Shown one piece after another: positions 57,656-64,000 of a DNA stretch of 64,000 nucleotides. The stretch's first letter is position 1, and each line of letters opens with the position of its first letter. The position numbers and the translations under genes are program-made. The notes under the pieces are model-generated. The model was not told where the DNA came from. It saw only the letters and a program-made list of their open reading frames with translations, and did no database searches. This DNA comes from Brachypodius melanocephalos (lineage: Eukaryota; Chordata; Aves; Passeriformes; Pycnonotidae), in NCBI GenBank assembly GCA_013398615.1, contig VZSR01003806.1:16390681-16454680 (forward strand). The letters run 5' to 3'.

Positions 57656-60613
57656 CTCCTTATCCAACAAAAATACCATGATCCAGCAATAAAGGAAAAT
57701 AATTTATAGGCAAAATCTAATTAGAACTCTTGAAGCTGCTGTTTGCTATTTGGGAACATCCTTGACAGTTTTCCTGTTGTTTACTTACAGACTTTATTTG
57801 TTTGGAAGTATAGGTCTGAAAGGGTAAAAGGGATAGTGTTTTGCTTTGACCCCTCAGACATGGAACCACCCCAGGGACAGCCTGGAGAGACCAGACCTGG
57901 GCAGTGAGCTCAGCCCAGAGCCCACCTGTGAGGCTGGGCACAGACAGACAGGTGGATCCCACAATTTCACTCAGGGAAACAAGGTTGGAGGGTGGGAAAA
58001 AGAGAAGACTGCAATGCAGAATGCTAACTCACACCCAGGTCCTTTCCAAATGATGCAGCTTGTCCTGGCAATTTTCAGATCCATGTTTTCCTTTGTGCCA
58101 CAACTACCACATTTCCCTTTTCCCTGCCTTTTCCTCAGTGGCTAATTTTCTCCATTCTCGTTCAAGAGGAACAGTAAAACTCCTTTTCCAGCTTCTTAGA
58201 TGCATTTCTGCATACATCATTCTCAAATTTAAATTTTCTCCCTGCTGTGAAGGATGCAGCACAGCTCAAGGCTTGACATCATCCTAGCTAATTTGGTTTT
58301 CTGGCTTTTGGGTAATAATTTTTATGCTAATGATTATGTAGTTTTTTTCCTGCCTTCCTCCTCCACTGTCTTCTTTCTTTTCTCTCTGCCTCCCTCCTAT
58401 AATCCCTGTCTTCCTGGGATGAAGGTTATTTTAGTCTGAATGCCTGTTGAAATTAATTTCTTTCACTTTACCACTCCAGCTCTGATCCCTGTATATTTGC
58501 AGTTATGTGTTTTTCCGATTTCTTCTGCTGATCTCTAAAACTGGGAAGACTTTTCATTTGCAAATGGTTTCAGTTCTCTGTCTTCATTCAAACCACTACC
58601 TCACTTTCTATAATTTACCATAGATTTCTGATAGAGATGTGGTTAAAATGTACTTCCACTGACTCACCAGATGAAACCCCTGAATTTTCGAGTCTGTGAG
58701 GAAAACATGATGATTGCAGCCTAATTCTCAAAAATGCCATATAGAGTGAAATGCACAGATTGGAGAAAAATGCTCTTGGAAAATGAGTGAGAAGCTATTT
58801 GAATGGAAATAGCACAGCGGATATTTAAGACCACCTGGGAAATCAGTGACCACTTAGCTTGACTTCAGTAGGCTAGAATGTAGTAGCAGGGGACTGTAAA
58901 AATAAGTATTTTGGGGAAATGAACCTGCTGAGCAATAAGCACCATGAGTTTGAGACATTAATCTCATCTGACAAAAACTGTGGCATCTTGGGTTATTACA
59001 GGTTGTGTGGGTGAAACTCATATGGTGGATGCAATCCATCTTTTCTTGAGTATTGTGTTTGATGCATTGCAATCTAAACCTCAGGACACAGCAGAAAGGT
59101 GATGGTGTGATTAACATTGGCTGACAGATCACATCTGCCAGTGGACAAACTTGTTAATGGAAGTAAGAGTGGAGGTGCAAATATTTGAGCAATAGAATTG
59201 TAAGAGTTAGTGGACTTTGGATCTCAGCAAGAAATGATCTTAGACATGGTCCCAAAAGTGTGTATTGGATCAGGAGTTTTCAGGTCATTAATTCTTGGAA
59301 TTACACTTTGATGAACATGGTGCTGTGATGGGAAGTGGTGCACATGGCAGCCAGAAGGAAAACTAAAATAGCTGTTAAGTGCTCTGGTGAGAGTAGGAAT
59401 TGATAGGAAATACTTTAAAATAGAAAGAAGCCGTGTGATATACATGAGTGCTCTGGAAAGATGACTGCTGTGTTTCTTTCCAAGGAATCTTTGGAAAGTA
59501 TTGAAATGCAGCAGTTATTTGAAATAGTGAACTATTAACAAAACCAAGTGCTCTGCAATCAAGAGGAGGTTGCTGCAGAGCAGAAAGTGACCTACTTACA
59601 GCTTTGTTTCTGAAAGTCAGAGGTCCTTCAACTGATTAATAGTGCAGCGTTAAATAATGCTCATACTGCAACATTTAACGTTTTTATATGTCTCAGGCTG
59701 GTTTTAGAGCCCTTTAGTCTGCAAGTACCCCTCAGGGAAAAAAAAATCTGCATGAAAATAGTGAAAACTGAGTTGTTTAGAAGTCAGGAATTTAATTTAA
59801 AGTGTTTATATTATGGTTTAACAGAGAATTTTTACAAGGGTAATTTGGGTGGGATTCCTCTTACCCTGTGATGTTGGAATTCGATTTCTGAAGTAAAATA
59901 ATCCCATTCTGAACTGTACCCTCAGACCTTGTTACATGCAGAGGAGCAGATATAGTCTGTGACATCTGCTGTGAGTTACTCAGTTCACTCTAGGTAGGTG
60001 TCTGAAATGAATCACCCACTGGAGCTGCTGAAATCACCTCTTTTTCTCCACTGCCAATAGAGCTGGCTCAAGTAACTAAACTTAGATACGGTAAATTGTT
60101 TTATATCTACATGATAAATCCACTCAGACTGTGTCTTCAGAGTTTTTAGAACTGGAATATTTTATTTTTTAGCATTTTAAGACTCACTTTCTCATTACAG
60201 ATGCCACCACCACTGTGCTGATAAACTGTATAAGCTGTGGTCATAGTCAGTACACTGAAAACCAGTCAAATTAAATAAGAACTTGTTAAGAATGTACTTC
60301 TCAAAACTTTTCCCCAGTAGTCGTTCTGATTAAAAAACTTAATATAATTCTCACCAGTTTTTTCTCATGGCTCTCAGTTAAAACGGATTTAAATCTAATA
60401 ACTTGTGATCTTCATCAGGAAGATGGAAAGCAGACCTTAGATCTGTGGGATGAAATGCCTCCTTTTAATGCCTCATCGTTCTTTAAACATGTAGCAACAG
60501 GACTGTATTTTCTTTGAGGCATCAGAAATATCAGAGTTTACTATGTTAATATCTGATTCTCACTGTCCCTTGACACATTTGAAAGTCTTCATGCTTCTTA
60601 TGATGAAATAAAG
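57656..60613. other. Unique sequence, no gene recognised
   Basis: About 3 kb with open frames up to 99 codons. No repeat family, exon or RNA gene recognised. Confidence 0.5.
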
Positions 60614-60911
60614 GATGGAGAGCAACTTTTTACACAGCCATACAGTGCTAGGGCAAGGGAGAATGTTTTTTATACTTAAAGAGGAGAGATTCAGATCATA
60701 TTACAGAAAGAATTCTTTGCTGTGAGGGTGGTGAGGCACTGGAAGAGGTTCTCCAGGGGTGCTGTGGGTTCTCCATCCCTGGAAGAGCTCAAGGCCAGCT
60801 TGGAGGGGGCTTGGAGGAAGATGGGTTAGGTGGAAGGTGTCCCTGCCCGTGGCAGGTGGTCGGAATGAGATGATCTTCAAGGTCCCTTCCAACCCAAACC
60901 ACTCTATGATA
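60614..60911 (+). mobile_element. CR1 LINE, 3' fragment
   Basis: Plus-strand CR1 of about 300 bp. It shows GATGGAGAGCAACTTTTTAC, AAAGAGGAGAGATTCAGATC, AAAGAATTCTTTGCTGTGAG, GGTGGTGAGGCACTGGAAGA, CATCCCTGGAAGAGCTCAAG, GTGTCCCTGCCCGTGGCAGG and AAGGTCCCTTCCAACCCAAA, ending CCACTCTATGATAA. The minus-strand open frame over this region is antisense to the element. Confidence 0.97.
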
Positions 60912-61518
60912 ACATGGTTTATGGTACTGGATATTTTGCAGAAGCTTAGAGTAGTAAAAGTTGAAAGCCAAAATCTACCACATGTGTAGTTTTGGGCTAA
61001 GTGCTGGGCTCTTGTCCCCCTGCAGCTCCAGCCCTGAAAGCCTTCTGAACACAAGAACCCAGGGTCACACACTGAGGTTTGGGTCTCTGTTGGGTGTGTG
61101 CCTGCGTGTCTGCTGGGGGTCTGGTCTCCCACAACAGTCACTAGAAAGGAGATGCCAGAGGAGACAAGTGTTTTAACACTTCCTACAGTGTTTAATTGAT
61201 TTCAGATACAGCTGGATCAGGGAGCTGCTAATGGCCTGTGAAACCATCAAGAAGAGAAGTTTAATTTGAAAAAAAATATCCAAGGGCTCCTCGATGCCAT
61301 AGTTGAGCAAGTGGATTTTAGGGGTGAGCTTAGGTATCATTTGTATCATTAGTAAGGAGCAGCTCCTTCCCATATATCTTCAGACTGCTGGTCACTGAGG
61401 GTCACTGGGCATTTTCAGCCATTTGGTGTACCTTAAAATACTTGAGACATCCACAAGCAGATAGAAGTGGCTCTCATAAGATGGGAACTTTAATCTACTG
61501 AGTAGCAGCTGAGGGCAA
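60912..61518. other. Unique sequence between two CR1 copies
   Basis: About 600 bp, GC-richer at 61.0-61.15 kb. No gene or repeat identified. Confidence 0.5.
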
Positions 61519-61897
61519 TGGGATTGTTTAGCCCGGAGAAAAGGAGGCTCAGGGGGATCTCATTGCTCTCCACAACTCCCTGACAGGAGGGTCCAGCCAG
61601 GTGAGGGTCGGGCTCTTCTCCCAGGTAACAAGTGATAGGACAAGACAAATTGATTTCAGTCACACCAGGGGAGGTTTAGATTGAAAATTAGGAAAAGTTT
61701 CTTCACCAGAAGGATTGGAACAGGCTGCCTGAGGAAGTGCCTCAGGTATTTACCATCCCTGGAGGTATTTAACAGATGTGTAGTTGTGGCATTTAGGGTG
61801 AACCCCTTTACTGTTGGGTGTGGCAGTACTGGGTTAATGGTCGGACTCAATGCTCTTAGAGTTCTTTTCCAACCTAAATAATTCTGTGATTCCATAG
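61519..61897 (+). mobile_element. CR1 LINE, 3' fragment
   Basis: Plus-strand CR1 of about 380 bp. It shows GGGATTGTTTAGCCCGGAGA, AAAGGAGGCTCAGGGGGATC, TCATTGCTCTCCACAACTCC, CAAGTGATAGGACAAGACAA, CACACCAGGGGAGGTTTAGA, GGTCGGACTCAATGCTCTTA and TCTTTTCCAACCTAAATAAT, ending CTGTGATTCCATAG. It has the second 3' variant type, as in the copies at 7.3 and 20.5 kb. Noncoding. Confidence 0.97.
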
Positions 61898-63359
61898 GAC
61901 ACAGCACATGTGTGAGATCTGTGCCTCCATGCAGAGGACTTTGGAGGGCAGGTGAGACACTCTAGCACATCTCAAATAACTTGCTAAGTTATTCATGAGC
62001 AGCTCCAACAGGGATCCTCCACAAATCAGCTATTCCTGTGTCACTATTTTAATTTTGGTAACCCCAGAGTGAAGAATGTGGGTCTGAATCTGCACTCTTG
62101 TCTTTAAATTCCTAAACCTTCACAGCCCATCTCTCAAGATACTTTTATTCAAAAAGTCCCCATCAATTTCCTCCTGAATCATGCCAGCTTGTTATGCTGG
62201 CATTTTTGTGCTGTGGGGAGCAAGGACAGTGTGAAGCACAGGGAATTCTTAGAGATATAAAGGGGATATCAGGAATTGTCATTCATTGAAATTGCACTGC
62301 TTCCTGGTGCATAACAAGGAAACCACCCAGAATCCAGAATGTCAGTTCTTGTGTGCACCTGTCTAGAGAAAAGAGTGGAAGACATGGATTTCTTTGCTTA
62401 TTGGACCACTGTGAGATCCTTGCATAATCTGCGTTGAAAATTTCTTTGAAACCATCCAGAAAAAAACATTAGATGTGATAGATTTATGTGAAATTGAAAA
62501 TTTGTGAGAGAAAAAACTCAAGAAAATGATCAATAAATGAAATTAATTTTCCTATAGGGTACAATTAAGACTAAAAAATGCAATAAATTAAGAAAAAAGG
62601 TTATCCATGACATGGATAATATTTCTTACACTGCTCCAGACACCTAGGAGGTGATGTCAAACCTCTTGCTGCAGGATTAGTAATAAATAATAAACACCAG
62701 ATGAGAAGCAGCTGATTTCAGTCTGCTGAAGGACTCAGCACTCCTGTCCTTCTCAGCCCCTGTCAATGGCCCTTCTCAGGGGTGGCTTTGGGATTAGATG
62801 TGCCTTATCCCGATGCAGAATAACAGATTCCTAGGTCAGGTGGGAACCAAGGGCATTTTACATCCCTCTTCAATGTTGTTTAGGTATAGTGAACAATTCC
62901 TGCCTGGTGAAAATGTTTTGACTGCAGATGAGGTGTGTATGGGAAATGGTAAATGCTCTGTCAAACACAGAGGATGGGCACTGAATAAAACACCATGAGA
63001 AGTGAGGAGCACTGAATTGATAAGGAAGTGATTATTTGACCAAGAGAGAACTTCATTACTCTTGTAACTTTTGCACATACCGCTCACCTTGTCTTGTTCC
63101 TTAGCAATAAAAAAGAACATTTCCCCTGTTCTACATGCCCCCACCACAGTGCAGCCAAAATAAACTGGGCTGATTAAATTCTTCTGAGGTGACCTCCTGA
63201 GTTGTGTGAGATACAACTTTATATTTTTCCTTGTATTGGTATTATATCTATATTTACTGTAGTTTTAGCATTTCCTTTGAATATTAGCATTTACTTAATC
63301 TTTCCCTGGCTTGTTCAGTCACAACCATGAAAATGAATCAATACCGCATGGGGCAATAA
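61898..63359. other. Unique sequence, no gene recognised
   Basis: About 1.5 kb with short open frames (126 codons on minus at 62836-63216, unrecognised). AT-rich at 62.46-62.6 kb. Confidence 0.5.
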
Positions 63360-63562
63360 TTTCAAATTGAAAGAGGGTAGGTTTAGACTGGACATAAGGA
63401 AGATTTTTTTGTAATGAAGGTGGTGAGACTGAAACAGGTTACTCAGAGAAGCTGTAGCTGCCTCATCTCTGGAAATATTCAAAGTCATGCCAGATGGGAC
63501 TTTGGGCAACCTCATGTAGGGATTATATGATCTTTAAAAGCCCTTTCCAACCCAAATCTTTA
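63360..63562 (+). mobile_element. CR1 LINE, 3' fragment
   Basis: Plus-strand CR1 of about 200 bp. It shows TTCAAATTGAAAGAGGGTAG, GTTTAGACTGGACATAAGGA, GAAGGTGGTGAGACTGAAAC, CATCTCTGGAAATATTCAAA and AAAAGCCCTTTCCAACCCAA, then a decayed tail. 5'-truncated and noncoding. Confidence 0.93.
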
Positions 63563-64000
63563 ATTAAATTCAAGCCCTAGTTAGCTAACTAAAGTCCTGT
63601 GCTGTTTTGTAGTTCCAGACCAGTCCCTGTGCTTTCCTTTCTGCTCATCCTCATGGGTGTGGTAGAGGTGGCAGAGGCAGTGATGATGCCATCAGTGATG
63701 AACATGTAGCAAAACACAGCAGAAAATGCCACAGTTCTTGTTTATTGGTCAAAAATAAAGCAGTATGCCCCATAAAAAGGGGAAAGCTTGCATATGTTGG
63801 AGAAGAATGAGCATCTTCCATTACTGGCAGGTGTCTTAAGCAGCAATTTCATAGCAACTTATGGAAGTTAAAAATATTTTGTTATTTGGCCTATTCTTAA
63901 ATACATTTTTTTTGAAGTGCTTGGTATTTGTTGATCTCTGGCACTACTGAAATGGTTTTTATGGTATGTTACTTCTGTGAAATGAAGAGAAAGTTTTGCT
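63563..64000. other. Unique sequence to window end, no gene recognised
   Basis: AT-rich. 63715-63780 contains AATAAA-type words on both strands near a CCATAAAAAGGGG segment, which slightly recalls LTR sequence, but no termini or target duplication can be shown inside the window. Confidence 0.4.

Noticed and set aside
60701..61141. 146-codon minus frame
   Set aside because: Runs antisense through the CR1 copy at 60614-60911 and has no homology outside it.
63690..63800. Possible LTR (AATAAA words near CCATAAAAAGGGG, TGTAGC start)
   Set aside because: No matching CA end or target duplication could be found before the window ends.
1..64000. CRISPR arrays, operons, ribosome binding sites, bacterial mobile elements
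   Set aside because: None present. Repeat content and gene sparsity are those of a vertebrate nuclear genome.

Overview
This window looks like bird nuclear DNA, most likely from a passerine. The evidence is a scatter of 5'-truncated CR1 LINE copies, which are the dominant avian retrotransposon. Their 3' ends carry the familiar TTCCAACC / GGTTGGAAGGGACC block and ATTCTRTG-type tails. There is also one short element with a tRNA-Ile-like head and a CR1-like tail, the architecture of the passerine SINE family TguSINE1, and two solo LTRs of ERVK type. Base composition is moderately AT-rich and CpG-poor by eye. There is no bacterial gene packing.

I recognise no protein-coding gene, exon or functional RNA gene in the 64 kb. 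Open frames are short and unrelated to any family I know, or are read through repeats. The window is best described as a gene desert or the inside of a very large intron. The longest open frame (18860-19567; first ATG at 18923) is longer than expected by chance and is listed as an unexplained ORF, not as a gene.

Layout: 0-9 kb holds a SINE at 0.84 kb and CR1 fragments at 1.15, 4.73 and 7.28 kb. A stretch at 8.29-8.85 kb is low in stop codons. At 9.25-9.36 kb is a long purine-only (AAAAG)n array. From 9.5 to 20 kb is mostly unique sequence with a trace of CR1 ORF2, a CR1 tail at 14.35 kb, a T-rich tract at 16.6 kb and the long ORF at 19 kb. From 20 to 31 kb there are four CR1 pieces, including the longest (24.63-25.19 kb). 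From 31 to 35.5 kb is unique sequence with an AT-rich block at 33.54-33.83 kb that resembles a conserved noncoding element. At 35.5-36.5 kb a CR1 lies 78 bp from a 550-bp solo LTR. From 36.5 to 51 kb is largely unique, with several blocks that resemble conserved noncoding DNA. From 51 to 58 kb is the most repeat-rich part: CR1 ORF2 pieces on both strands, a 220-bp compound pentanucleotide satellite, a perfect hairpin between two pentanucleotide arrays, and a 347-bp solo LTR with a perfect 6-bp target duplication. From 58 to 64 kb there are three plus-strand CR1 copies.

The elements do not form a pathway. The sequence records repeated retrotransposition (CR1, SINE moved by CR1, ERVK), loss of provirus interiors by LTR-LTR recombination, and growth of pentanucleotide microsatellites. 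Any function is most likely cis-regulatory, in the unique AT-rich blocks, and needs cross-species alignment to establish. I found no previously undescribed biological system that I can support. Repeat boundaries are judged by eye and may be off by 5-20 bp.
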